Assembly: GCF_046025915.1 (NCBI RefSeq)
Contig: NZ_JAQQFR010000004.1
Location: 331,399 to 395,398 of the forward strand
From: Herbaspirillum rhizosphaerae_A
Lineage (GTDB): Bacteria > Pseudomonadota > Gammaproteobacteria > Burkholderiales > Burkholderiaceae_D
Length of the DNA: 64,000 bases
Reading direction: 5' to 3'
The notes under the pieces were generated by a model. That model searched no databases, had not been told where the DNA came from, and was given only the letters and a program-made list of their open reading frames with translations. How positions within the stretch are numbered: the first letter of the stretch is position 1; each line of letters starts with the position of its first letter. Shown here in pieces: positions 1 to 8,886 of the stretch. The position numbers and the translations under genes are program-made.

Positions 1-644
1 GGCTGCGCCTTGTTGATTTCCCGTACGGCTAGTTCTATTTCTGCGCTACTGACGTTGAACGGCAAATAGATTTCGTCGACGATTTCGCCGCCATGCTGCT
101 CGACGATATCGCGCATGATGCGATTCGATTCCCTGGGATAAATATAATCCGAGCCGATCAGGTAGATGCGTTTTCCGCAATTCTTGAGCAGGTAGGCGGC
201 CAGCTGCAAGCTGTTCTGATTCGGCACCGCGCCGGTGTAAATGATGTTGGGCGAATATTCAAAGCCTTCATACAGCGAGCAATACCACAGCAAGCCGTTC
301 TTGCGTTCAATTTCGGGCAGCACCGCCTTGCGGCTGGATGAAGTCGAGCAGCCGAAAATGACGTTGACATCTTCACGCGACAGCATCTGATGCGCCATCC
401 GGCGATACTCCGCAAGGTCGCCCTTGGGGTCGAGTGCAACCGGGACCAGCGGGCGTCCCAGCACGCCGCCGCGCGCATTGATTTCTTCGATGGCCAGCAC
501 GGTGCCAAAGAAATGCTCAGACTCGGTGACCGAGGTAATGCCGGCGCGTGAAAACAGGATGCCCACACGCCACGGCTCGGTGGATGATTCCGACAACGGT
601 GTTTCCCTTGCTGCGTTCTCTGTGGTTCTCTGCATGGCCGTCAT
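1..644 (-). CDS. amiC: AmiC-type amide sensor / regulator (partial, C-terminus beyond window)
   Basis: This reading frame enters from the left edge of the window, so only the first 214 residues are seen. They show the periplasmic-binding-protein fold of AmiC: the stretches YEGFEYSPNI, PNQNS, GSDYIYPRESN and EQHGGEIVDEIYLP match what I recall of Pseudomonas AmiC almost word for word. There is no signal peptide (the start is MTAMQRTTEN), which fits a cytosolic sensor rather than a transport binding protein. In the known ami system AmiC binds short amides and releases AmiR, an ANTAR antiterminator. Here it is the last visible gene of an amide operon, 58 nt after the amidase. An alternative start lies three codons in (M4). 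I infer that an amiR homologue follows outside the window. Confidence 0.85.
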   Translation of the reverse strand, partial: MTAMQRTTENAARETPLSESSTEPWRVGILFSRAGITSVTESEHFFGTVLAIEEINARGGVLGRPLVPVALDPKGDLAEYRRMAHQMLSREDVNVIFGCSTSSSRKAVLPEIERKNGLLWYCSLYEGFEYSPNIIYTGAVPNQNSLQLAAYLLKNCGKRIYLIGSDYIYPRESNRIMRDIVEQHGGEIVDEIYLPFNVSSAEIELAVREINKAQ

Positions 645-702
645 ATTGGTTGCTCGTTTCAAATAAAATCGCGCCCGCTGCGGGCGATTGCCGGCGCACG
701 CG

Positions 703-1971
703 TCAGAATCGGCATGTCCTGATCGCTGCCTCCACCAGGGCGGCTGCAGCCAGGCAGCGCTGGTCTTGCCACGGGGGCGCAATCACTTGCACGCCCATCG
801 GGCATCCTTCCAGGCCCGACAAACCGGGAACGCTGACGCACGGCGTACCAAGCAATGTCCATACCTTGTTGAAGGCAGGGTCGCCGGTTGAAGTCCATCC
901 CATCGGTGCTTCTCCAGGTGCGCTGGGCGTGAGCAAGACATCGATACCCTCGAATAGACTATCCATCTGCATTTTGGCGTCATCGATCAGCTTGCGCGCG
1001 GCGTCGTATTGCACCACCGAGATGCGCTGCGCACGTTGCAGGAAGTCACCGAGCATGGGTGACAGGCTGCCGCGATGACGGTCAAATTCAAACGCCAGCG
1101 TTTGCGTCGCCTCGTATTCCTGCAAGGGCGCGTGAGCGCGGTAGAGCTCGCCGATCCAGGCCGGCAGCGCGATCTGCCTTACCTTGCCGCCGGCGGCCTC
1201 AATCGCTGTTGAAGCTTGCTGCACGGCCTGTGTGGCCGAGGCCGACGGCGCTTCCCAGGGATAGGCTTGCGGGATGCCGACCACCAGCTGGCGCATGTCC
1301 AGCGGGGAGCGTGCCAACGACCGTCCAATCAGCGCCTCGGCAAACCACGCCACGTCCGTGACCGTGGCGGCGAACAAGCCTACCGTATCGAGCGACCACG
1401 AAAAACATTTCATGCCCGGTGTGGGAAACAAGTCGTAGCTCGGCTTGTAACCGGCGATGCCGCAGAATGAGGCCGGCCGGATCGTCGAACCGCCGGTCTG
1501 GGTGCCGATGGCGAACGGCACCATGCCGGCGGCAACAGCGGCGGCGGAACCGGACGAGGAGCCCCCCGCTGTGCGCCGCAGATCTGCCGGGTTGCGGGTC
1601 TGCGTCGGCGCCATGTAGGCGAATTCGCAGGTCACGGTCTTGCCGATCACGGTTCCCCCCGCGCGCCGGATCAAGGACACGATGGCGGCATCGCTGCCCG
1701 GTTGATAGCCGGCATAGATGCTCGAGCCATAGGCGGTGGGCAGATCGGCAGTGTCGAAAATATCCTTGACCGCCACCGCCAGACCAGCCAAAGGTCCGCG
1801 CGCCTGTGCCGCATGGGACAGCGCTGTAGCGCGGTCAAGCGTCGCCACAAAGGCCTGGATTTCCGGCTCCGATGTGGCAATCCGTTCACAAGCTTCGGCC
1901 ATGGCGTCTTGCGCCGGCAACTCGCCGGCAGCAATGCGCCGCGCGAGCTGCACTCCTGAATTTTTTTCCAT
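703..1971 (-). CDS. Amidase-signature family hydrolase (GatA-like amidase)
   Basis: A 422-residue member of the amidase-signature family, which hydrolyses amides to acid and ammonia through a Ser-cisSer-Lys triad. The triad is visible: Lys in AVAVKDIFDT (about K69), the cis-Ser in the GGSSSGSAAA loop (about S138) and the nucleophile in GTQTGGSTIRPAS (about S162). I chose the ATG at 1971 rather than the TTG six codons upstream because GAAGGGAATAAGGA lies before the ATG. The gene is 25 nt downstream of the ABC ATPase gene and 58 nt upstream of amiC in the same transcription unit, so its substrate is probably the imported amide. The exact substrate cannot be read from the sequence. GatA proper is unlikely because no gatB/gatC is near. 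Confidence 0.85.
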   Translation of the reverse strand: MEKNSGVQLARRIAAGELPAQDAMAEACERIATSEPEIQAFVATLDRATALSHAAQARGPLAGLAVAVKDIFDTADLPTAYGSSIYAGYQPGSDAAIVSLIRRAGGTVIGKTVTCEFAYMAPTQTRNPADLRRTAGGSSSGSAAAVAAGMVPFAIGTQTGGSTIRPASFCGIAGYKPSYDLFPTPGMKCFSWSLDTVGLFAATVTDVAWFAEALIGRSLARSPLDMRQLVVGIPQAYPWEAPSASATQAVQQASTAIEAAGGKVRQIALPAWIGELYRAHAPLQEYEATQTLAFEFDRHRGSLSPMLGDFLQRAQRISVVQYDAARKLIDDAKMQMDSLFEGIDVLLTPSAPGEAPMGWTSTGDPAFNKVWTLLGTPCVSVPGLSGLEGCPMGVQVIAPPWQDQRCLAAAALVEAAIRTCRF

Positions 1972-1996
1972 CGTCCTTATTCCCTTCAAAGCGGCG

Positions 1997-2704
1997 TCAT
2001 ACGCTCAGATGGCGCATGATATCGCGCTGGCAGTCGGCACCGGCGGTGTCACCGGTTTCCACGATTTCACCGAGCTTGAGCACCGTGTAACGATCGGCAA
2101 CGGCCACCGCAAACGGCACGTTTTGTTCCACGAAAAGTATCGAGGTGCCATGCGTCTTGCGTTGATGCAGCAAGGCCGTGGCGACCCGATCAATCACCGA
2201 CGGCTGCATGCCCTCGGTCACTTCATCGATCAGAATCAGCGCCGGACGCACCATCAGGGCGCGGGCAATGAGCAACATCTTTTGTTCACCGCCGGACAGG
2301 GTGCCGGCCCGTTGCGCCATGCGCCCCTTAAGGAAAGGAAACAAGTCCTCCACTTCGGCAAAGCGCTCGTCGAAGAGTTTATCCTTCGATAGCCCCAGGC
2401 GCAGGTTGTCGCGGATATTCAGATCGTGGAATAGCGATCTCGACTGCGGAGCGTAGGCGATGTTGCTGCGCGCCACCCGATGCGCGGGCTGTCTGGTGAC
2501 GTCTTTGCCGAACAGGCGTACGGACCCGTTCTGCTTCGGCAAATAGCCCATGATGGACTTGAGCAGCGTGGTTTTTCCCATGCCGTTCTTGCCTACCAGC
2601 GCGACAATTTCGCCGGGATGAACCGACAAGGACACGTTTCTGACGACGATGGAATCCTTGTAACCGCTCGACATGTCGCTCAGGGTCAATGCTGCTTCAC
2701 TCAT
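1997..2704 (-). CDS. ABC transporter ATP-binding protein, LivF/UrtE type
   Basis: A 235-residue ATPase of the branched-chain amino acid/urea/amide ABC importer class (LivF or UrtE branch). It shows Walker A GKNGMGKTT (residues 38-46), the signature LSGGEQ (136-141) and Walker B LILIDE (156-161). It starts inside the end of the upstream fused permease-ATPase gene (ATGA, 4-nt overlap), so the two are translationally coupled. It should form the heterodimeric ATPase of the importer with the C-terminal half of that fusion. The context (AmiC, amidase, nitrilase-fold enzyme) points to amides or urea-like compounds rather than leucine. Confidence 0.9.
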   Translation of the reverse strand: MSEAALTLSDMSSGYKDSIVVRNVSLSVHPGEIVALVGKNGMGKTTLLKSIMGYLPKQNGSVRLFGKDVTRQPAHRVARSNIAYAPQSRSLFHDLNIRDNLRLGLSKDKLFDERFAEVEDLFPFLKGRMAQRAGTLSGGEQKMLLIARALMVRPALILIDEVTEGMQPSVIDRVATALLHQRKTHGTSILFVEQNVPFAVAVADRYTVLKLGEIVETGDTAGADCQRDIMRHLSV

Positions 2705-4560
2705 GCCGTCGCTCCTTTCGATGCTGTTGCCTGCTGCAAGGCTTGGGATACCGGCGTTGCGTTACCCGCGTACACCGATTGCACCAGTTCGGATTCGACC
2801 ACTTCTTTCACGGTGCCCTGCATGACGATTTTTCCTTGATGAAGCACCACCACGCGCGACGATATTTCACACACAAAATCAAGATCGTGTTCCACCAGCA
2901 GGCAACACAGACCGTAGTCGCGCGACAGCTCGATAAGAATATGACCGATCTTCGTGCGTTCGGCCTTGGTCAGGCCAGCCGTCGGCTCATCGAGCAAAAT
3001 CACGCGCGGCTCCAGCGCCAGCACCATCGCCAGTTCTAGCGCCTGCTGCTCGCCGTGCGACAAGTTGCGACAGACCTGATCAAGCTTGCGATCCAGCTCG
3101 GTGGCGCGTAACACCGCCAGTGCATACGACGGCAGCGACAGCGTGTTTTTTTGCCGCAGCAACGACGGCCGCTCGACTTTGGCCCTGGCGATACGCAGGC
3201 ATTCGGCCACCGTCAGCGATTCAAACACGTTGGCGGTCTGAAATTTCCTGCCGATACCGAATCCCACGCAGCGGTAGGCGGGCAACCGGCGGATATCATG
3301 TTCATTGATCCTGATGGTGCCGGAAGTTCTCTCTGCACCGTCGCTCATGCAACGCATCAGGGTGGTTTTGCCGGCGCCGTTGGGGCCCACCAGACTGACC
3401 AGTTCACCGGGATAGGCCACGATGTCGATGCCCTCCAGCACCTTCAGGCTGCCGAAATTCTTGGCGACATGTTCGAGCCGCATGGCCGGGGTGGAACGAT
3501 CGATGCTGTGGGGTTTCTGTCCAGGCGCTTCCAGCAATGTCGGCGCCGCCGCGTTGACGCCACCGGCCAGGCGGCGCGGCAAGAACCGGCGCAGTCGCAG
3601 CGCCAGCGGCATGAGCCCTTGCGGCAACAGAATGATGACCAGCACGAAACCGACGCCGACCAGCAACTTCCACAAGAACGGCAGACTCCCGCTCAGGTAG
3701 GCGCTGGTAGTTTCGATGAAGATGGCGCCGAGCACCGGCCCGATCAGCGTGCCGCGTCCACCGAGTGCAACCCAGATGATGATTTCGGTGCCGAACACAA
3801 AGCCCGAGAGTTCCGGCGCGACCACGCCGCTGAACGAGGCGTAGCCGAAACCGGCCACGCTGGCGACCACGGCCGTAACGACCAGCAAGCCGATCTTCAC
3901 CAGCGAGGGATTGATACCAAGGTATTCGCAACGCGATTCATTGTCGCGAATGCCGATAAGGATCTTGCCGGCGTCGCTATGCACGAACACCCAGGCCGCG
4001 GCGGTGACCAGCACCAGCGTCACGCCGGCGATCCAGAACCAGGCTTCCAGCGACAGGTCGATCATGGTGTAGCCCGTCAGACCCGAACTCGATCCGGTGA
4101 AGGTGCCGCCCGAGAACAGCAACTGCGTCATCACGATCGGCAACACCAGCGAGATCACCGAGGCATACAGCGGCGTCGCGCCTTGATAAAACGACAGCCA
4201 GCCGACCAGCACCGCAACGGCTGCAGCGCCTGCCACGGCGATGCCCAGCGCCAGCCAGGCGTGGGCAGGGCTGAAGCCCATGTGGGTAAACACCAGCCCG
4301 GCGGCATAAGCACCGATGCCGAAGAACGCCGATTGGCCGAAAGTCAGCACGCCGGTATAGCCCCACAGGATGTCGACCGTCAGCGCCACCATGGCAAAGC
4401 AAAAGGCGCGGATCAGGATGTTAAGAAGGTAAGTGTCCAACACGGACGGCATCACTGCCACCAGCACCAGTGCTGCGATCGAGACGCCTGCCACCGGCAA
4501 CAAGGACCGACTGGCTCGTGCCTGGCGTGTGAGGCCGCTCGTGGAAATACTGTTAATCAT
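2701..4560 (-). CDS. ABC transporter permease-ATPase fusion (LivM + LivG)
   Basis: A 619-residue protein joining two usually separate subunits. Residues about 1-325 are a LivM-type permease with many hydrophobic segments and the family motif GYTGVLTFGQSAFFGIGAY. Residues about 360-610 are a LivG-type ATPase with Walker A GPNGAGKTT, signature LSHGEQQ and Walker B ILLDEPTAG. The linker (about 330-360) is Pro/Ala-rich. The ATG at 4560 overlaps the preceding permease stop by 8 nt. Frames upstream of it have no Shine-Dalgarno and lie inside the permease gene. The fusion fixes a 1:1 stoichiometry of this permease and ATPase; such LivM-LivG fusions are known in proteobacteria. Substrate inferred from the operon as an amide. 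Confidence 0.9.
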   Translation of the reverse strand: MINSISTSGLTRQARASRSLLPVAGVSIAALVLVAVMPSVLDTYLLNILIRAFCFAMVALTVDILWGYTGVLTFGQSAFFGIGAYAAGLVFTHMGFSPAHAWLALGIAVAGAAAVAVLVGWLSFYQGATPLYASVISLVLPIVMTQLLFSGGTFTGSSSGLTGYTMIDLSLEAWFWIAGVTLVLVTAAAWVFVHSDAGKILIGIRDNESRCEYLGINPSLVKIGLLVVTAVVASVAGFGYASFSGVVAPELSGFVFGTEIIIWVALGGRGTLIGPVLGAIFIETTSAYLSGSLPFLWKLLVGVGFVLVIILLPQGLMPLALRLRRFLPRRLAGGVNAAAPTLLEAPGQKPHSIDRSTPAMRLEHVAKNFGSLKVLEGIDIVAYPGELVSLVGPNGAGKTTLMRCMSDGAERTSGTIRINEHDIRRLPAYRCVGFGIGRKFQTANVFESLTVAECLRIARAKVERPSLLRQKNTLSLPSYALAVLRATELDRKLDQVCRNLSHGEQQALELAMVLALEPRVILLDEPTAGLTKAERTKIGHILIELSRDYGLCCLLVEHDLDFVCEISSRVVVLHQGKIVMQGTVKEVVESELVQSVYAGNATPVSQALQQATASKGATA

Positions 4561-5386
4561 GAGAAAACCCCTTGGGACGAATACGCAGTGTGATCGCCGA
4601 CAACAGCACAATGGCGATCCCACCCAGCACCGGACTGACGTAAGTGCTCAACAAAATCTGGATGCCGCCGAACAGCAACGCTGCCGCCACCAGGCCGAAC
4701 ATGGAAGAACCCGCCACCATCACGAGCATGAAGGCATTGATCAGCCAAGGGATGCCCATATTCGGATCTACGCCCGAGAGTGGCGTAATCAGCGTGCCTG
4801 CCAGACAACCCAGCGCCGCACCCAGACTGAACGTGAAGAAACGCACACGGCCCGAATGGATACCGAGTCCACGTGCCAGTTCTTCATTCATGATCACGGC
4901 GCGGGTGACCAGGCCGAAGCGCGTTTTGGTCAGCAGCAGGCTCATGGCCAGCGCCAGGATCGCCGCCAACACGATCAGCAGCAGGCGGTAGGCAGAGTAA
5001 TCGGTACCGAAAACGTCAAGCGGCCCGGACAGAGGACTGTTGACGAACTGCCCTTCGCGGCCGAACACCAGCGTGATGACCTGGGCAATCACGATGCCCA
5101 GTCCCCAGGTCGCCAGGATGGCGTCCAGCGGACGCGCATACAAGGGCCGCACGATGCAATACTCGATTGCCATGCCGAACACCCAGCCGGTGATCATCGC
5201 CGCCGGCAGCGCCAGCCAGGGACTGAGTCCCAGTTGCGTGACGACCAGGCTGGCATAGGCGCCGATCGTCAAAAATGCGCCATGCGCAAAATTGATGATC
5301 TTCATCACGCCGAAGATCATCAGCAGCCCCGCCGCCACCAGATACAAAATCGCGGCTGAACTCACAATATCCAAAAACAACGACAT
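4553..5386 (-). CDS. ABC transporter permease, LivH type
   Basis: A 277-residue inner-membrane permease of the LivH/UrtB family with about eight hydrophobic segments, starting MSLFLDIVSSAAILYLVAAG and carrying MKIINFAHGAFLTIGAYAS near residue 28, the family's conserved NFAHG stretch. The start is fixed by a strong Shine-Dalgarno (AAGGAGGAGAG directly before the ATG). It pairs with the LivM half of the next gene to form the channel of the amide importer. It follows the binding-protein gene after a 92-nt spacer that contains a strong hairpin. Confidence 0.9.
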   Translation of the reverse strand: MSLFLDIVSSAAILYLVAAGLLMIFGVMKIINFAHGAFLTIGAYASLVVTQLGLSPWLALPAAMITGWVFGMAIEYCIVRPLYARPLDAILATWGLGIVIAQVITLVFGREGQFVNSPLSGPLDVFGTDYSAYRLLLIVLAAILALAMSLLLTKTRFGLVTRAVIMNEELARGLGIHSGRVRFFTFSLGAALGCLAGTLITPLSGVDPNMGIPWLINAFMLVMVAGSSMFGLVAAALLFGGIQILLSTYVSPVLGGIAIVLLSAITLRIRPKGFSHD

Positions 5387-5420
5387 CTCTCCTCCTTATA
5401 CTTGTTTGCCGGTTTGCCGC

Positions 5421-5445
5421 CGCGCACCGGCCGGGCCGGTGCGCG
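5421..5445 (-). other. Intercistronic hairpin between binding protein and permease genes
   Basis: A perfect 10-bp inverted repeat (CGCGCACCGG / CCGGTGCGCG) with a 5-nt loop lies between the solute-binding-protein stop and the permease start. There is no U-tract after it in the direction of transcription. Hairpins in this place are known in many ABC operons to protect the upstream binding-protein mRNA from 3' decay, giving excess binding protein. That role is inferred here. Confidence 0.6.
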
Positions 5446-5478
5446 AACCTGCTTCACTACCATGCAGCCCGCACTGCT

Positions 5479-6651
5479 TCAATTACTTGGGCATTGCTCT
5501 CCGGGGCTGACATTCTTGAAGTTCTGGATCACCTTGACGCTACCGTCCGCCTGCACCTGGCCGAGATACATGTTCAAGGGCGCATGATGCTGTTTGGACA
5601 TTTGCACGTGGCCGCGCGGACCGTCATAGGACACTTCGCTGAGCGCCAGGCGTACCTTGTCGGCCTGGGTTCCGCCGGCCTTTTCAACCGCTGCCTTGTA
5701 CAGATAGATGGCTTCGTATTGCGGCACGGACAAGTCATTGGGCACCTTCAGGTCAGCGCCAAACTTCTTCGTGATGTCGCTCAGGTATTTCTTGTTTTGT
5801 GGGCTGTCGATACCAGTGACGTAGGACGCCGAGATATACAAGCCCTGGCCGTCCGCCCCCATGCTCTTGGCCGTGCCTTCATCCACGGCGAGATTGCCAT
5901 ACAGCATGTTCAGGCCGGTGGCGCGCAGCTGCTTGGTCAGCGACACGTTTGGTGCGCCGCCGGCGGTCGAGGTGATCAGCGCATCGGCTTTGCTGACGCG
6001 CAGCTTGCTCAGGATCGCGGTCCAGTCGGTGCCATCCATCGGCAGATATTCCTCACCGACCACTTTGCCGCCCTGGCTTTCAATGAACTTGCGGGTGAAC
6101 GCCAGCATGCCGCGACCGAAGGAATAGTCGCTGCCGACCAGGAAGAAGTTTTGTGCCTTCTTGTAGTGCATGAAGTAATCGACCACCGGAGGCACCTGCT
6201 GCTCGGGCACCCAGGCGTTGACGAACAGCCACGGGCTGCACGAATGTCCCTCATAGAACGAGGTGTAGATGTACGGCACCTTGCCACGGTTGACGATGGG
6301 CAGACCGGCATTGCGGGCGGCGCTGGTTTCCATCGAGATCACGACGTCGACCTTCTTTTGAAACACCAGCGAATCGAAGGCCTTTTGTGCGCCGACGGCA
6401 CCGGAGCCGTCATCGGCGATTTCCAGTTGCAGCTTGCGACCGAGCACGCCGCCGGCGGCGTTGATTTCATCGACCGCCAATTGCGCTGACTGCACCACGC
6501 CCGGCGCTACCACGCTGTTGGCGCCGGACAGGCCGATCGGCACGCCGATCTTGATGGCGTCCGCCGCCAGCGCCGGGGAACCTGCCGCCAGACAGGCGAC
6601 GGCCAGGGCAAGGGTATGCAGTTGCGTGTGAAGTTGAATGTGTTTGAACAT
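5479..6651 (-). CDS. ABC transporter substrate-binding protein (amide/branched-chain amino acid type)
   Basis: A 390-residue periplasmic binding protein of the LivJ/UrtA class. The N-terminus is a Sec signal peptide (MFKHIQLHTQ, then a hydrophobic stretch ending SPALAADA, cleavage probably after ALA). The mature part begins IKIGVPIGLSGANSVV, typical for the family, and keeps the ELAGAR-like segments AVDEINAAGGVLGRKL and GSDYSFGR. I chose the ATG at 6651 because GGGAGA stands seven bases before it. It delivers the substrate to the permeases downstream. The same fold occurs in the cytosolic AmiC at the end of the operon, but the two are only distantly alike. Confidence 0.9.
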   Translation of the reverse strand: MFKHIQLHTQLHTLALAVACLAAGSPALAADAIKIGVPIGLSGANSVVAPGVVQSAQLAVDEINAAGGVLGRKLQLEIADDGSGAVGAQKAFDSLVFQKKVDVVISMETSAARNAGLPIVNRGKVPYIYTSFYEGHSCSPWLFVNAWVPEQQVPPVVDYFMHYKKAQNFFLVGSDYSFGRGMLAFTRKFIESQGGKVVGEEYLPMDGTDWTAILSKLRVSKADALITSTAGGAPNVSLTKQLRATGLNMLYGNLAVDEGTAKSMGADGQGLYISASYVTGIDSPQNKKYLSDITKKFGADLKVPNDLSVPQYEAIYLYKAAVEKAGGTQADKVRLALSEVSYDGPRGHVQMSKQHHAPLNMYLGQVQADGSVKVIQNFKNVSPGEQCPSN

Positions 6652-6749
6652 GATGTATCTCCCTGAGATGGTTTCATTGAACGCCCTCTTGCGCGTGTGA
6701 CGCAAGCAGCGTTGAACATTAATTGCCGAGCCGGCCGTTTACGCCGGCC

Positions 6750-7733
6750 TTAAAACGAATGACTGATACCAACGACGTAGCCGTTGACGCCGGTGGTGAC
6801 GTGTTCATTCCACACGTCGGCATACACGCTGGTGCGCTTCGAGAAAGCATGTACGTAACCCAGACTGGTCTTGTGGCTGCGCAGTCCGCTGTTGCGACCA
6901 TGGCCGGCGCGCAGCGAATCGCTGGCATTCAGGGCATAAGTCGCGGCCAGCAGATACAGGCTTTCCGGTTTCACGTTCAATACTTTGGTATGCGCATAGC
7001 TGCCGAACACCTTGAGTCCTCCCAGCACATACGTGGCGCCCGCATAGGCAATTTCATCGTACTGATGGTTCTTTTCGTACGACACCATCGCCGTCAAGGC
7101 CCCGCCGTCATAGTTCAACGACAGACCCTTGTTGCGCGCACGCGCGCCCTGCGCCAGTTCCGCCTCGCCCGCAGCGGAAAAATGGACGCCGGACCAGCTC
7201 GGCGAATCGTAAAAGACGCCGTTGTTAATACGCGCAAACGTTGCAAAATTCTGTGCCGTGTCGGTTACCCCATCACTGCTGTAGCTGCCCGTCTGGTATC
7301 CCGACAACGTAGCAAAAGTCGCGCCATTGGCCCACGGCTCGAACAACCAGAGCGAATTCCACATCGGCGTCATCGCCCGTCCGAGACGCACCGTCCCGAG
7401 CGTGGCGCTTTGCAGGCCGACGGTAGATTCACCTTGCCAAAAGGTACCTGGATTCGACAAGCCGCCCGTGTCGGGATTGAACCGCATCTGCAGATTGAAC
7501 ACGGCTTTCAGGTCCCCATCGAGTTGTTCCGTGCCTTTGAAGCCTAGCCAGTTGAAATATCCCGGCCCCATCGTCACGGCGCCGTTGCTGGTCTTGCCGA
7601 TGGCGGTGTCGAGATTGCCATAGATAGTCACGTTGCTTTGTGCCTTCGCCGGCGATGCGAAGCCAGCCACCATTGCCGCCACGATTGCTGCCGGCACCAT
7701 CCCTGCCGATTTTTTCTTCATGAAACTTTTCAT
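6750..7733 (-). CDS. Outer-membrane porin, Burkholderiales general-porin family
   Basis: A 327-residue 16-strand trimeric porin of the type common in Bordetella and Burkholderia. It has a signal peptide (MKSFMKKKSAG, hydrophobic stretch, ASPAKAQ) followed by SNVTIYGNLDTAIGK, the usual first strand, and ends in SHSF with the C-terminal Phe recognised by the BAM complex. The start at 7733 has GGGGA six bases upstream; an ATG four codons earlier is possible. Its place between the nitrilase-fold hydrolase and the binding protein suggests it lets amide or nitrile substrates through the outer membrane. A short GCCGGC-N7-GCCGGC hairpin follows its stop codon. Confidence 0.9.
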   Translation of the reverse strand: MKSFMKKKSAGMVPAAIVAAMVAGFASPAKAQSNVTIYGNLDTAIGKTSNGAVTMGPGYFNWLGFKGTEQLDGDLKAVFNLQMRFNPDTGGLSNPGTFWQGESTVGLQSATLGTVRLGRAMTPMWNSLWLFEPWANGATFATLSGYQTGSYSSDGVTDTAQNFATFARINNGVFYDSPSWSGVHFSAAGEAELAQGARARNKGLSLNYDGGALTAMVSYEKNHQYDEIAYAGATYVLGGLKVFGSYAHTKVLNVKPESLYLLAATYALNASDSLRAGHGRNSGLRSHKTSLGYVHAFSKRTSVYADVWNEHVTTGVNGYVVGISHSF

Positions 7734-7824
7734 TGTTTTCCCCATGATTGAAAATGAAAGAACTCCCTGTTCGCTACCCTTCACACCACTTCCGTCCCCA
7801 CGCATGCCGCCTCGCCCCGACACT

Positions 7825-8733
7825 TCATTTTTCGAATGTCTGTTTCAATACTTCGGCGGCGGCGATTGTCGCGTCAGCGATGTCATAACTGCCATAGACA
7901 TCGTTGCGTCGATCTTGTAAAAGTTGATTGAATTTGTTCAGGCGACGCTGCTCGTGCGCATCGGCCAGACGGATTTCTGCGTAGATGATTTCTTCCTGCG
8001 CGATGCTGGCAGGCCCGGCCACCGGCCAGCCGCTGCAATCGGTGATGAGACTGCGACCAACGAACTCCTGACCGCGCTCGACGCCGACACGATCGGCACA
8101 GGCAATGAAGAGAGAATTGGCGTGCGCCGCCGCCATGGTCAAGGTGACCGCCATGGGGTCGCGCGTGGCGGGCTGGCTCGGCATCGGCACCCAGTTGGTG
8201 GGCACGCAAACAAGCTGCGCACCTTGCAGCGCGGCAAGCCGATAGACCTCGGGAAACCAGCCGTCATAACAGATCGCCACAGCGATGCGCCCGTACGGCG
8301 TGTCGAACACCGGCACGCCGAGATTGCCGCGCGCAAAGTGAATGTTTTCCTGGTTCCAGAGATGCAGCTTGCGATATTTTCCGATGTAGCCATCCGGCCC
8401 GATCATCACGGCGCTGTTGTAGAGCACCCCTCCTTCTCGCTCAGCGATGCCTGCCACGATATGCAAGCCGAGACGCTGCGCCACGGCAATCCATTCCTGG
8501 CAAGATGCCCCGTCCGGCACCTCTTCAGCCAGACCGAACGCTTCTTCAGTGCTGTTGAAGACATAGCCGGAATTGGATAGCTCCGGCAGCACGATCACCT
8601 TGGCGCCCTGGCGCGCCGCGGCTTCAATCAGCCAGATGCCCGCCGCCCGGTTGCCGGAAACGTCGCCGATATGCGGCTCCATTTGTATGCAAGCGATTTT
8701 TACTGTCTCAATTTTTTGTCCATGCCCTGCCAT
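7825..8733 (-). CDS. Nitrilase-superfamily carbon-nitrogen hydrolase
   Basis: A 302-residue cytosolic hydrolase with the complete Glu-Lys-Cys triad of the nitrilase superfamily: E51 in LPELSNSGY, K122 in KYRKLHLW and C155 in AICYDGWFPE. The superfamily covers nitrilases, aliphatic amidases and N-carbamoyl amidases; the sequence does not decide among them. It is the first gene of the amide operon, directly after the two-terminator leader, the position amiE has in Pseudomonas. I chose the ATG at 8733 over a start 16 codons upstream because that extension would run into the terminator hairpin and its T-run. Initiation site strength is modest (AAAGGCGG). Confidence 0.85.
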   Translation of the reverse strand: MAGHGQKIETVKIACIQMEPHIGDVSGNRAAGIWLIEAAARQGAKVIVLPELSNSGYVFNSTEEAFGLAEEVPDGASCQEWIAVAQRLGLHIVAGIAEREGGVLYNSAVMIGPDGYIGKYRKLHLWNQENIHFARGNLGVPVFDTPYGRIAVAICYDGWFPEVYRLAALQGAQLVCVPTNWVPMPSQPATRDPMAVTLTMAAAHANSLFIACADRVGVERGQEFVGRSLITDCSGWPVAGPASIAQEEIIYAEIRLADAHEQRRLNKFNQLLQDRRNDVYGSYDIADATIAAAEVLKQTFEK

Positions 8734-8748
8734 AGCCGCCTTTAACGC

Positions 8749-8793
8749 AAAAAAAAAGCCCCCGAATGCGCACATGCGCAAAGCGGGGGCTTT
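8749..8793 (-). terminator. Promoter-proximal intrinsic terminator 2 of the leader
   Basis: Ten-base-pair outer stem AAAGCCCCCG / CGGGGGCTTT (8755-8764 with 8784-8793), an inner stem TGCGC/GCGCA, then nine Ts on the minus strand (8749-8757). It ends 15 nt before the nitrilase-fold gene start, so it must be read through for the operon to be expressed. Confidence 0.85.
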
Positions 8794-8844
8794 ATAGCCC
8801 GGTATATGTAAAGCAGCAGTACTGCTGCCACAACCGTGAATTTG

Positions 8845-8886
8845 AAAAAAAAAGCCTTCGATGCGCTGACGCGCAGATCGAAGGCT
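8845..8886 (-). terminator. Upstream intrinsic terminator 1 of the leader
   Basis: Nine-base-pair stem AGCCTTCGA / TCGAAGGCT (8853-8861 with 8878-8886) with an inner UGCGC/GCGCA stem, followed on the minus strand by nine Ts (8845-8853). It is the same architecture as the second terminator 96 nt further on, with a different outer-stem sequence. Confidence 0.85.

Noticed and set aside
3151..4593. 480-codon plus-strand frame opposite the permease-ATPase fusion
   Set aside because: Composition is His/Gln/Arg-rich and domain-free, and the opposite strand has a clear LivM-LivG protein; it is an antisense shadow of high-GC codon use.
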